From NCBI RefSeq assembly GCF_026015885.1, contig NZ_JAPDUG010000001.1:1512914-1576913 (forward strand): a DNA stretch of 64,000 nucleotides. Reading direction: 5' to 3'. The notes beneath the pieces were generated by a model, which saw only the letters and a list, made by a program, of their open reading frames with translations, had not been told where the DNA came from and ran no database searches. How positions within the stretch are numbered: the first letter of the stretch is position 1; each line of letters opens with the position of its first letter. Source of the DNA: Halocynthiibacter sp. SDUM655004. Lineage in GTDB: Bacteria; Pseudomonadota; Alphaproteobacteria; Rhodobacterales; Rhodobacteraceae. Shown piece by piece: positions 20,971-28,355 of the stretch. Position numbers and translations under genes: made by a program.

Positions 20971-21437
20971 GCCTTGCAGAGCGCCTCTTAACATTCAGCC
21001 TTCGTGCCAAAGTGGCGATTGCCACGGCTGAAAGCTGTACGGGCGGTATGGTCAGCGCGGCGATCACAGATGTGGCTGGAAGCTCGGCGATATTTGATCG
21101 CGGGTTTGTCACCTATACCAATGACGCAAAACAAGCGCTTCTTGGCGTTAAGGGCGCAACGCTCGACCGCGTTGGCGCAGTTTCCGAAGAAGTCGCCCAA
21201 GAGATGGCCGATGGCGCACTTGCAAACTCCAACGCCACGCTTGCGGTTTCAATCACAGGCATAGCAGGTCCGGGCGGAAGTGAGCACAAACCTGAGGGGC
21301 GCGTTTGTTTCGGTTTGGCGCAAGCGGGCCACCCGACCAAAACTGAAACCGTGGAGTTTGGTGCCATGGGGCGCGGCAATGTCCGTATCGCGGCCCGCGA
21401 TCATGCGCTTACGCTTCTCCTCAACGCCATTTCCTAA
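20967..21437 (+). CDS. pncC: CinA C-terminal family protein (nicotinamide-nucleotide amidohydrolase PncC)
   Basis: This stand-alone CinA C-domain protein (156-158 residues) belongs to the family that hydrolyses NMN to nicotinate mononucleotide in NAD recycling. It has AESCTGGMVSAAITDVAGSS near the N-terminus, then GFVTYTNDAKQALLGV and SITGIAGPGG, all diagnostic. Two ATGs are possible, 20961 and 20967; the second forms an ATGA overlap with the pgpA stop and gives MSLAERLL. Enzyme activity is inferred from the family; some members may act differently. Confidence 0.88.
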   Translation: MSLAERLLTFSLRAKVAIATAESCTGGMVSAAITDVAGSSAIFDRGFVTYTNDAKQALLGVKGATLDRVGAVSEEVAQEMADGALANSNATLAVSITGIAGPGGSEHKPEGRVCFGLAQAGHPTKTETVEFGAMGRGNVRIAARDHALTLLLNAIS

Positions 21438-21463
21438 CTCGCACAACAAATAATCAAACGCGC

Positions 21464-21507
21464 CGCGAATTGCCTATTATTACGGCAATCGCGTAACTGC
21501 CCGTTTT
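21464..21507 (+). terminator. Hairpin between pncC and amt, terminator or leader element
   Basis: CGCG-A-ATTGCC (21464-21474) pairs with GGCAATCGCG (21484-21493) around a 9-base AT loop, with one bulged A. TTTTTT follows eight bases later (21502-21507). It lies 27 bases after the pncC stop and about 90 bases before amt. The gap before the U tract weakens the terminator reading, so a regulatory element for the ammonium transporter remains possible. Confidence 0.4.
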
Positions 21508-21597
21508 TTACACACCCATCACACCTATTGCCTCTTTTCACATCACTGATTGGACGCTTCATGCCTCTATCACGGAAAAAACCTATCGGAGGGGACG

Positions 21598-22773
21598 ATG
21601 AACGGGGCAGATACAGCTTGGATTATGATGGCCACGGCCTTGGTGTTGTTTATGACATTACCGGGGCTGGCGCTTTTTTACGGGGGGCTTGTGCGCGCCC
21701 GCAACGTGCTGAGCGTTTTCATGCACTGTTACGCCATTGCGTGCTTGATGAGCGTGCTTTGGCTTGTTGTTGGCTATTCCATCGCCTTCGGTGACGGAGG
21801 TGCGTATTGGGGCGGCTTGGGCAAAGCCTTCCTCTCAGGGGTCACAACCGAAAGCACATCCGGAACCCTACCCGAAGTCCTCTTCTTCGCATTTCAAATG
21901 ACATTTGCGATTATCACGCCTGCGCTGATCGTTGGGGCGTATGTCGAGCGGATCGGCTTTGCATATGTACTGACTTTCTCCGGCCTTTGGATGCTGCTTT
22001 GCTATGCGCCAGTTGTGCATTGGATCTGGGGCGGCGGCTTTCTTTCTGAGGGCGGCATCTTCGGCACAGGCGTCATGGATTTCGCAGGCGGTATCGTCGT
22101 GCACGAAACCGCTGGGATCGCGGCGCTTGTGCTGGCCGTCATGCTTGGGGCACGCAAGGTTCAGAACAAACCACCCCACTCGCCCGGCTTCGTTATGATC
22201 GGCGCGGCGATGCTCTGGGTTGGCTGGTTCGGCTTTAACGGCGGCTCGCAACTTGCCGCAGACGGTGGCGCAGCGATGGCGATCACAGTCACGCATCTTT
22301 CGGCGGCGGCCGCCAGCTTGACTTGGGCACTCTGGGAAAAGATCAAATACGGCACCGCGAGCCTTGTTGGCCTTGTTACCGGTACTATTGCGGGCCTTGC
22401 TTCGATCACACCTGCTTCGGGGTTTGTTGGACCGATCGAGGCACTGATCATCGGCGCGGTTGCGGGCATCCTGTGTCAGGAAGCTGTGAACCTGATCCGC
22501 AATGTTCTCAAGATCGACGACACGCTGGACGTGTTCGCGGTACACGGTGTTGGCGGCATCTTCGGCACCATCATGATTGCGGCGTTTGGCAAGGGCGAAT
22601 GGGTTGCACAACTTGGCGGGCTTGTGATTGTCGGGATATTCACGCTGGTCGTGACGGTTATCATTGCGAAAGTCGTTGGCTTTATCACGCCAATGCGGGT
22701 GAGCGCCGAAGCCGAAACCAACGGGCTTGATCTCGAAGCTCATGGCGAGCGGGCCTACGAATTTAACTCGTAG
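21598..22773 (+). CDS. amt: Ammonium transporter (Amt family)
   Basis: This 391-residue inner-membrane protein conducts ammonium/ammonia. It has the eleven-helix Amt plan: GLALFYGGLVRARNVLSVFMHC in the second helix, FAFQMTFAIITPALIVGA, the twin pore histidines in VVHETAG and AVHGVGGIFG, and the family segment FNGGSQLAADG. The ATG at 21598 follows GGAGGGG; a longer reading from 21550 would add 16 non-conserved residues. No PII gene (glnK) sits beside it, unlike the usual glnK-amtB pair. NtrC control is expected from the family but no binding site was recognised. Confidence 0.94.
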   Translation: MNGADTAWIMMATALVLFMTLPGLALFYGGLVRARNVLSVFMHCYAIACLMSVLWLVVGYSIAFGDGGAYWGGLGKAFLSGVTTESTSGTLPEVLFFAFQMTFAIITPALIVGAYVERIGFAYVLTFSGLWMLLCYAPVVHWIWGGGFLSEGGIFGTGVMDFAGGIVVHETAGIAALVLAVMLGARKVQNKPPHSPGFVMIGAAMLWVGWFGFNGGSQLAADGGAAMAITVTHLSAAAASLTWALWEKIKYGTASLVGLVTGTIAGLASITPASGFVGPIEALIIGAVAGILCQEAVNLIRNVLKIDDTLDVFAVHGVGGIFGTIMIAAFGKGEWVAQLGGLVIVGIFTLVVTVIIAKVVGFITPMRVSAEAETNGLDLEAHGERAYEFNS

Positions 22774-22796
22774 GTTTATCACTGCTTACAAAATGA

Positions 22797-22825
22797 AGGC
22801 CGCTCCAAATCGGGGCGGCCTTTTC
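22797..22825 (+). terminator. Rho-independent terminator of amt
   Basis: AGGCCGC (22797-22803) pairs with GCGGCCT (22815-22821); inner CC/GG pairs extend the stem, and TTTT follows. It lies 24 bases after the amt stop codon. Confidence 0.8.
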
Positions 22826-22850
22826 TATTCTCCGACAGGAAGCCGCGATT

Positions 22851-23003
22851 TCAACCCGAAGTGAACATTCCGACCACTGCCAGCAACAGGATTGCGGTTA
22901 GTATGAGCCAGACAAATTTGAAAACAAGCCGGATCAAAACGCGGTAATAGCCAAGCAAAACAAACAAGATCACCGCGATGATAAGTATGGCCATGGGCGT
23001 CAT
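22851..23003 (-). CDS. Small two-helix membrane protein, 50 residues, unknown
   Basis: A short reading frame starts with ATG at 23003 and stops at 22851. It begins MTPMAILIIAVILFVLLG and contains a second hydrophobic stretch, VWLILTAILLLAVVGM, separated by YYRVLIRLVFKF, so it looks like a hairpin membrane protein. A good ribosome site (GAGGGG) lies 8 bases upstream. It is on the same strand as, and 37 bases downstream of, the coq10-like gene. I do not recognise a family; the hydrophobic pattern and RBS are the only support. Confidence 0.55.
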   Translation of the reverse strand: MTPMAILIIAVILFVLLGYYRVLIRLVFKFVWLILTAILLLAVVGMFTSG

Positions 23004-23040
23004 ACGATGCGCCCCTCACGACTGTTCGCGTAGATGGGCC

Positions 23041-23487
23041 TCATCCGTAGAGCTTCTTGGCGCGCGATTCAAAAGCACGCACAATCATCATCATCGCTTC
23101 GTTAAACACAACGCCAATGAGCTTTTGTAGGATTTTGCTTTTGAACTCGAAATCCACAAAGAACGAAACCTCGCAGCCACCCTTCTCCAGATCTCGCATT
23201 TTCCAATGGCTCTTGAGGTATTTGAATGGTCCGTCAAGGTATTCGGTCTCGATCAACCGCCGCTCCGGATAAAGACGCACGCGGCTACCGAAGCGCTCAC
23301 GGAAAACTTTGAAACTGATCACCAGATCAGCCAGCATTTCGTCTCCGCCCTCAATTGGGGTCACAGACCGAATTCGCGCCCCTGCGCACCATGGCAAAAA
23401 CTGGGGATAGGCCCCGACATCCGCAACGAGGTCATAGATCTGCTCTGCCGTATAAGGAAGTGTGCGGGTCTCTTGGTGCGTGGGCAT
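23041..23487 (-). CDS. COQ10/RatA-like START-domain protein (ubiquinone-binding)
   Basis: The 148-residue protein matches the Coq10/RatA branch of the SRPBCC (START-like) fold: [39 protein letters not shown] at the start, then [12 protein letters not shown] and [19 protein letters not shown] near the end. Family members bind coenzyme Q and support respiration; E. coli RatA was also reported to affect ribosome association. The Coq10 role is the likelier one in an alphaproteobacterium. It is divergent from hpt. Confidence 0.9.
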   Translation of the reverse strand: MPTHQETRTLPYTAEQIYDLVADVGAYPQFLPWCAGARIRSVTPIEGGDEMLADLVISFKVFRERFGSRVRLYPERRLIETEYLDGPFKYLKSHWKMRDLEKGGCEVSFFVDFEFKSKILQKLIGVVFNEAMMMIVRAFESRAKKLYG

Positions 23488-23567
23488 ATCGGGTTAAACT
23501 ATCTCAATTATTCATAGCAATGGCCCTCCATTTCGTGTACTCCGCGCCTAAATGCAAGGGGAGAACC

Positions 23568-24110
23568 ATGCCAACGCGTCCTTATGTCATCGATCAGATG
23601 ATCACCGCCAAGTCTATCGCCGCACGGATCGAGGAGTTGTCTCGCGAGATCGAGCGTGAATTTTCCAAGACAGACAAGCTTGTTGTCGTTGGGCTTTTGC
23701 GCGGCTCATTTGTCTTCATTGCGGATATCGTGCGGGAACTTGATTTGCCTGTTGAAGTCGATTTCCTCGAGGCTTCGTCTTATGGTGACGGTACGGAAAG
23801 CAGCCGCGAAGTGCGCATCCTGAAAGACCTGCGCGGTGCCATTGAAGGCCGTGATGTTCTGGTTGTTGAGGACATTGTGGACACAGGCCATACGCTCACC
23901 CATGTGACGCATCTTTTGAACTCCCGAAATCCTGCAAAGCTCAAGACGATTTGCCTGCTCGACAAGCCATCGCGCCGTGAGGTTGACATCAAATCCGACT
24001 GGACCGGATTTGAAATTCCGGACGAATTCGTCGTAGGTTACGGCATTGATTTTGCACAAAGAAACCGCAACCTCCCCTATATCGGCAAGGTGCGCTTTAC
24101 CGAAGAATGA
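23568..24110 (+). CDS. hpt: Hypoxanthine phosphoribosyltransferase
   Basis: Hpt converts hypoxanthine (and guanine) plus PRPP to the nucleotide in purine salvage. The 180-residue protein has the PRPP-binding motif [14 protein letters not shown] at residues 98-111, the [15 protein letters not shown] loop near residue 40 and the base-binding [20 protein letters not shown] at the end. The ATG at 23568 follows AAGGGGAG. Its stop overlaps the ATG of the next small gene (ATGA). Confidence 0.95.
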   Translation: MPTRPYVIDQMITAKSIAARIEELSREIEREFSKTDKLVVVGLLRGSFVFIADIVRELDLPVEVDFLEASSYGDGTESSREVRILKDLRGAIEGRDVLVVEDIVDTGHTLTHVTHLLNSRNPAKLKTICLLDKPSRREVDIKSDWTGFEIPDEFVVGYGIDFAQRNRNLPYIGKVRFTEE

Positions 24111-24292
24111 GCCTTAATCCGCGCCACTTACTACGCATGTCGCGCTGGAGCCGCAGACCGCCTTCCACGCGGCGCGTGATACTCGTTTTTGGTGTGGTGC
24201 TCCTGTGTTTGGCCTTGTCTGGATTGGAGCGGTTTGTCGGCATTCCCGAGGGCTTGCAGCGCGAGCCAAACCCCAAAATTCGCATCGAATAG
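24107..24292 (+). CDS. Small single-pass membrane protein coupled to hpt
   Basis: This 61-residue protein starts in a four-base ATGA overlap with the hpt stop. A basic N-terminus ([20 protein letters not shown]) is followed by one transmembrane segment ([20 protein letters not shown]) and a short polar tail with [15 protein letters not shown]. The positive-inside rule puts the N-terminus in the cytoplasm. I recall similar short proteins in Rhodobacteraceae but know no function. Tight coupling to hpt suggests a real gene. Confidence 0.75.
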   Translation: MSLNPRHLLRMSRWSRRPPSTRRVILVFGVVLLCLALSGLERFVGIPEGLQREPNPKIRIE

Positions 24293-24415
24293 CTCTGTAT
24301 CGGTTCTGCAACAAGGTTTTGGTAATGTTTCGCGGTCTATAGGTACAAGACCGCTTTGCAAGTATCGAAGTTGGTAGTTGAGTATCGAGTAAGAATACAT
24401 TTGTTAGGAAGAATT

Positions 24416-25357
24416 ATGGCTAAGCGCAGTTTGTTTTGTGCGTTCGTTGCCAGCGTTGCGGCCACACAAGTCGCCGCAGAAGTCAGCGCGCCAAACGGAA
24501 TATATATCCGCGGTGACGTGGGGCTTGAACGGTTTTCTGTTTTTGGAGACAGCGAAACGACCTTCTCCGGCCGTCTTGATTTTGGGATTAGCCCGGATCA
24601 ACATTCCTCTAATCTCGGCCCCTTCGGTTTACATTTCGCAATAGAAGGCCTTGATGGCCCGGGCGGAGATGATCCTAAAGCGTTTTATGCTGCAGTGAGT
24701 TATACAGGTGACTTTGGTCGCTTTTCGATTGGGGCGCCGCGTCCGGTAACCGACGAGGGCTATTTTGACACGCACCTCTTCCTAGGCAGCACATGGCTTG
24801 ATTTTGAGCTTGGACAATTAACACGCTCTTGGGTTTCCAACGCTTATTTGTTTTCAAATTCAGATGATCGCCCGATTGGCGCCCGCTGGGACGGGCAGTT
24901 TTCCAACACCAAAGTCGGCATTTCCTACAACCAAATGGACGACCTTGATCTAAGGGATTGGAATCTTGCCGTTCGCCACGATTTCCCAGTAAGCGATCAG
25001 GGTTATCAATTCGCTGTATATGGCGGCCTTGAGTGGACCACACTTCAGGACTATGACCAGTTCCTCTATCGCATCGGTATCGAGGCACATTCGACAGAGT
25101 TCAACGCAGGGCTTCGCTGGGATCGACTGGAATCGCCCTTTGAAAATACGATCACGGCCTATGCCGATTATAACATCGTACGTAATGCCTCGGTTGGCGT
25201 TGACCTTATGTATAGCGACGGCTTTTCCGGCGAATTGGTCTATGGCCTAAATGGCAAGTATCGGTTTTTTAACGATGGATGGCTCAACGTCTTTATTGGC
25301 AGCAATGTCCATAACACAGACTATTTCTACGGTGCCGGGCTTGGGCAACATTTCTAG
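24416..25357 (+). CDS. Porin-like outer-membrane beta-barrel protein
   Basis: The 313-residue product has a signal peptide (MAKRSLFCAFVASVAATQVAAE, cleavage near residue 20). The remainder is rich in alternating aromatic and polar beta strands (GIYIRGDVGLERF, KVGISYNQMDD, EFNAGLRWDRLE, GELVYGLNGKYRFF) and ends in a C-terminal phenylalanine (GAGLGQHF). These are hallmarks of an outer-membrane barrel, roughly a 16-strand porin by length. The ATG follows AGGAAGAATT. It ends in a strong terminator and stands alone. Confidence 0.75.
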   Translation: MAKRSLFCAFVASVAATQVAAEVSAPNGIYIRGDVGLERFSVFGDSETTFSGRLDFGISPDQHSSNLGPFGLHFAIEGLDGPGGDDPKAFYAAVSYTGDFGRFSIGAPRPVTDEGYFDTHLFLGSTWLDFELGQLTRSWVSNAYLFSNSDDRPIGARWDGQFSNTKVGISYNQMDDLDLRDWNLAVRHDFPVSDQGYQFAVYGGLEWTTLQDYDQFLYRIGIEAHSTEFNAGLRWDRLESPFENTITAYADYNIVRNASVGVDLMYSDGFSGELVYGLNGKYRFFNDGWLNVFIGSNVHNTDYFYGAGLGQHF

Positions 25358-25400
25358 CTGATATCGTAGCTGTTCGTAGAACAGGTTACACAAAACCAAA

Positions 25401-25431
25401 AGCGCTCCGAACACATGTCGGAGCGCTTTCA
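25401..25431. terminator. Rho-independent terminator after the porin-like gene
   Basis: A 10-bp perfect stem, AGCGCTCCGA (25401-25410) with TCGGAGCGCT (25418-25427), has a 7-base loop. TTTC follows on one side and AAAA precedes on the other, so it can also serve lipA, which ends 23 bases to the right. Confidence 0.88.
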
Positions 25432-25453
25432 TAAATTGTTAGTTCATATTTTG

Positions 25454-26410
25454 TTAGGCTTTTGTCGCGAACTTTGCTTCGCGGGCTGCCCGCAATTGCG
25501 CGAAGTCGTCGCCAGCATGGTATGAACTGCGCGTCAGTGGCGTCGCAGAGACCATGAGGAAACCTTTGCCATAGGCGGCCTTCTCATAGGTCTTGAACTC
25601 CTCAGGTGTTACAAACCGATCAACGGCATGGTGTTTGGGCGTCGGTTGGAGATACTGCCCGATCGTCAAGAAATCGATATCTGCAGCGCGCATGTCTTCC
25701 ATCACTTGCATCACAGCTTGTTTGTCTTCGCCAAGACCAACCATAATGCCGGACTTCGTAAACATCGTCGGGTCCATCTCTTTGACGCGCTGCAAAAGAC
25801 GCAAGCTGTGGAAATAGCGCGCACCTGGGCGCACCTCTGGATAGAGGCCGGGAACCGTTTCGAGGTTATGGTTGAAAACGTCAGGCCGCGCTTCGACGAC
25901 AATCTCAAGCACCTTAGGATCGCATCGAATAAAGTCCGGCGTCAAAATCTCGATAGTCGTATTCGGGGATTGCTGGCGAATGGCTCTAATCGTCTGAGCA
26001 AAATGCTCTGCTCCGCCGTCCTCAACATCGTCGCGATCAACCGAGGTGATCACCACGTGGTTCAATCCGAGCTTCTTGACTGCAGCAGCAACGCGACCAG
26101 GCTCAAACGGGTCAAGGTCTTCGGGCGGCTTACCGGTTGCAATATTGCAGAACGTACAGGCCCGAGTACAGACCTCACCCATGATCATCATCGTGGCATG
26201 GCCTTGCGACCAGCATTCACCAACGTTCGGACAGCCTGCTTCTTCACAAACCGTCGTCAGCGCATTGTCCCGCATGATCTTGTGGGTCTCGGCATAGCCT
26301 TTGCCGCCCGGCGCTTTTACCCGAATCCAACTTGGTTTCTTAGGTTGAGCGTTATCAGGGTTCTTGGCTTTCTCTGGATGGCGCTGGGCCGGAATCTTGA
26401 GATCACGCAT
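25454..26410 (-). CDS. lipA: Lipoyl synthase
   Basis: LipA is a radical-SAM enzyme that inserts two sulfur atoms into octanoyl chains on 2-oxoacid dehydrogenases and the glycine cleavage system. The 318-residue protein has the auxiliary-cluster cysteines [13 protein letters not shown] (54-66) and the SAM-cluster motif [13 protein letters not shown] (81-93). The C-terminal RSSYHAGD carries the conserved RSSY serine that ligates the auxiliary cluster. The length is normal. The nearest genes are functionally unrelated. Confidence 0.96.
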   Translation of the reverse strand: MRDLKIPAQRHPEKAKNPDNAQPKKPSWIRVKAPGGKGYAETHKIMRDNALTTVCEEAGCPNVGECWSQGHATMMIMGEVCTRACTFCNIATGKPPEDLDPFEPGRVAAAVKKLGLNHVVITSVDRDDVEDGGAEHFAQTIRAIRQQSPNTTIEILTPDFIRCDPKVLEIVVEARPDVFNHNLETVPGLYPEVRPGARYFHSLRLLQRVKEMDPTMFTKSGIMVGLGEDKQAVMQVMEDMRAADIDFLTIGQYLQPTPKHHAVDRFVTPEEFKTYEKAAYGKGFLMVSATPLTRSSYHAGDDFAQLRAAREAKFATKA

Positions 26411-26709
26411 GATTTCTCCTCACAATTTGCCCGTGTATAACGGTTTTTTGTCGGGAATGGGAAGCGTTTGAATCGTCGCGGTGAGCAGCTATGCAGCAAA
26501 CTCAACGCTGCGCATATGAGGAAAATCAGTATAGCCCCAAGCCCGTCGTGGATTCGGGCTTCGAGCAATCCTCCTAAGGAGGGAAAAAACGCGGGGCAAT
26601 CTAAGCAAATTCAAGCGCTTTGACGCTGCCCCACTCGCAAAATCTTTTGTGCGTGGCCTGTTACGTAAAGCAGGTCAGCATCCACTTATTGGCCCACATC
26701 CGAATGGAC
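26411..26709. other. Intergenic region upstream of lipA without a convincing gene
   Basis: About 300 bases lie between the lipA start and the stop of the next gene on the same strand. They contain two short inverted repeats, GCCCG/CGGGC (26541-26559) and CCTCC/GGAGG around TAA (26570-26582). A TTG-started frame (26568 leftward) encodes a lipoprotein-like stretch but runs about 95 bases into lipA in another frame and has only one base between its AGGAGG and the start, so I do not call it. Confidence 0.5.
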
Positions 26710-27813
26710 TTAGCCAATCAGCGGACCGTGCTCGCCATAACGGTGCTTGTAGTAGGCAGCTAATCGCGACAATGCGATCCGTAGGATGACTTTTCCACTT
26801 CGGGCGCACCACCCCATTTCCTTTTCTGCCGCTTCAAGCCCCTCAAGCTTGCAAACACAGCGCAGGACCACGTCACCGAGGTCTTGTCCGAGTTCTCTGA
26901 GCGCATCGCGCGCACGCTCGTGTGCTTCTTTGTGCTTTGAATTGGCAAAGGGAATTATAGGGTTGTCGTTCGCATACGCCCCTTCGTAGATGTAGTTTTC
27001 CCAGATATCATCACATTGATACCCAAGCTGCGCGAGTTCGAAATCCTCCCGAATCCGTTCGCCCGCTGCTATCATCTCGTCCGTCAAAAGCGGGTTACCA
27101 TCCGGATCACGGCGGCGGGACAACATCGTTAATGGGGTTTCCGCAAGGTTTGTTTTGCGTAAGTTGACCTCAATCGCGCGACTGGACGGCGCAGGGGAAA
27201 ATGCGGCTTGGCTTTCGGCGAACCCAACAGGTGTCGTCATAGGCGACACGCCACCGCATTTCAGAAATGCACGGCCTTGGGGTGTGATCTCATAGAGCGT
27301 GACTTTGCCGGATTTTACACAATTTATCCAGTCATTTAGCGCCATAACTTCAGCCACACTACGGTGCAATATTGCTGTGCGCGTGGATTGCCCACTTGGC
27401 AAATCGCGCAGAACAACCGCCTGCTCCATTTCTTCCCCCACAAGCAAGCGCGAGCCTAGTTCACAAAGTCGCTTAAGAATCCGCCGCGCCTCTTGTACAA
27501 GCTCTTGATCCTCTTCAGTTGGTGTTTCGGGGCGCGCTGGCAAAACGATTTTTTTGGCCGTTTCGATATCCTCCGGCGGCTGAAAATGACTTTTGCCCAA
27601 GCGCTTCAAACCAAGATCTACGAGCAAGTCATCGCGACGTGATTCAAATTTATGAATTTGCCGCATTACCGTTGATGCATGGCACCCGACCGCCCGTGCA
27701 ACAGCCCGAATAGACAACCCCGTCTCTGTATGAAGCAGGTACCGCTCGGCAGTTTGCGGCACCCAGTGTGGCAACGGATCCTGATGCAAACAGGTATCCA
27801 TAACATCCCCCAT
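26710..27813 (-). CDS. DUF6456-like DNA-binding regulator (HTH protein)
   Basis: The 367-residue protein has an N-terminal helix-turn-helix (GLSIRAVARAVGCHASTVMRQIHKFE, about 33-58) and a conserved C-terminal domain beginning LSRRRDPDGNPLLTDEMIAAGERIREDFELAQLG. That C-domain matches what I recall as DUF6456, a domain of putative alphaproteobacterial regulators. Members are unstudied; sequence-specific DNA binding is inferred from the HTH. The ATG follows AAGGAG by 8 bases. It is divergent from a DUF6477-like gene, and the two may share a promoter region. Confidence 0.75.
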   Translation of the reverse strand: MGDVMDTCLHQDPLPHWVPQTAERYLLHTETGLSIRAVARAVGCHASTVMRQIHKFESRRDDLLVDLGLKRLGKSHFQPPEDIETAKKIVLPARPETPTEEDQELVQEARRILKRLCELGSRLLVGEEMEQAVVLRDLPSGQSTRTAILHRSVAEVMALNDWINCVKSGKVTLYEITPQGRAFLKCGGVSPMTTPVGFAESQAAFSPAPSSRAIEVNLRKTNLAETPLTMLSRRRDPDGNPLLTDEMIAAGERIREDFELAQLGYQCDDIWENYIYEGAYANDNPIIPFANSKHKEAHERARDALRELGQDLGDVVLRCVCKLEGLEAAEKEMGWCARSGKVILRIALSRLAAYYKHRYGEHGPLIG

Positions 27814-28020
27814 GAAGAGTCTCCTTGTTGTGGTTTTGGATTGAAGTACGCGAGCAAACCGAAATACACATGGTTACCCAAAGGTTAAAAAATACCAGTT
27901 TCGCTATCCTTGGGTTTAATTACTAAACAATCCGTAAACACGCGTACGGCGAGTCAAATTACGCGCAACACACGCATAGGTTGTGTTTGATTAAAGCATC
28001 CAAGAAACACCGGAGGCTTT

Positions 28021-28338
28021 ATGAACGACATCAAATCAATGCTGAAAATGCTGCATCGCCCACGCATTCTCATTCGCGCCGCTCGTCATGGGTTACGCGA
28101 CTACAATCGAACACGTGATCTCAAACGGCTATTGCGTTTGGAGCAAATCCCAAGTTCGGGCCAAGCACTCATCACCTTGATCAACGAGGAGCGCGCCCTC
28201 GAAAACAAGCGCAAATCCGGGGAAGCCAGCTATTCGGTTATGCGTCACATTGAGGTTCTTGTTGCACTCATGGGAGAAGCACAGCTTTATACACAATCAG
28301 ATGAAATCCCGCGTTCGCATTTGCGCGTCGTTGGATAA
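28021..28338 (+). CDS. DUF6477-like small protein
   Basis: The 105-residue soluble protein begins MNDIKSMLKMLHRPRILIRAARHGLRDYNRTRDLKRLLR and is basic in its first half. It lacks a signal peptide or membrane segment. The start matches a Rhodobacterales family that I recall as DUF6477; no function is known. CGGAGG lies 6 bases before the ATG. It is divergent from the DUF6456-like regulator across 207 bases, and 17 bases separate it from the convergent mttB-like gene, with no obvious terminator between. Confidence 0.75.
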   Translation: MNDIKSMLKMLHRPRILIRAARHGLRDYNRTRDLKRLLRLEQIPSSGQALITLINEERALENKRKSGEASYSVMRHIEVLVALMGEAQLYTQSDEIPRSHLRVVG

Positions 28339-28355
28339 CCCTGATCTCGGCAGGG

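Noticed and set aside
21440..21597. Sigma-54 (GG-N10-GC) promoter for amt
   Set aside because: I found no TGGCA-N-TTGC pattern with correct spacing, and NtrC here lacks the sigma-54 contact loop.
21868..22782. Open frame of 304 codons on the minus strand inside amt
   Set aside because: Antisense shadow of a conserved transporter; charged, repetitive composition and no motif.
26317..26568. TTG-started frame with a lipoprotein-like N-terminus upstream of lipA
   Set aside because: It overlaps the lipA coding region by about 95 bases in another frame, and the AGGAGG is only one base from the TTG.
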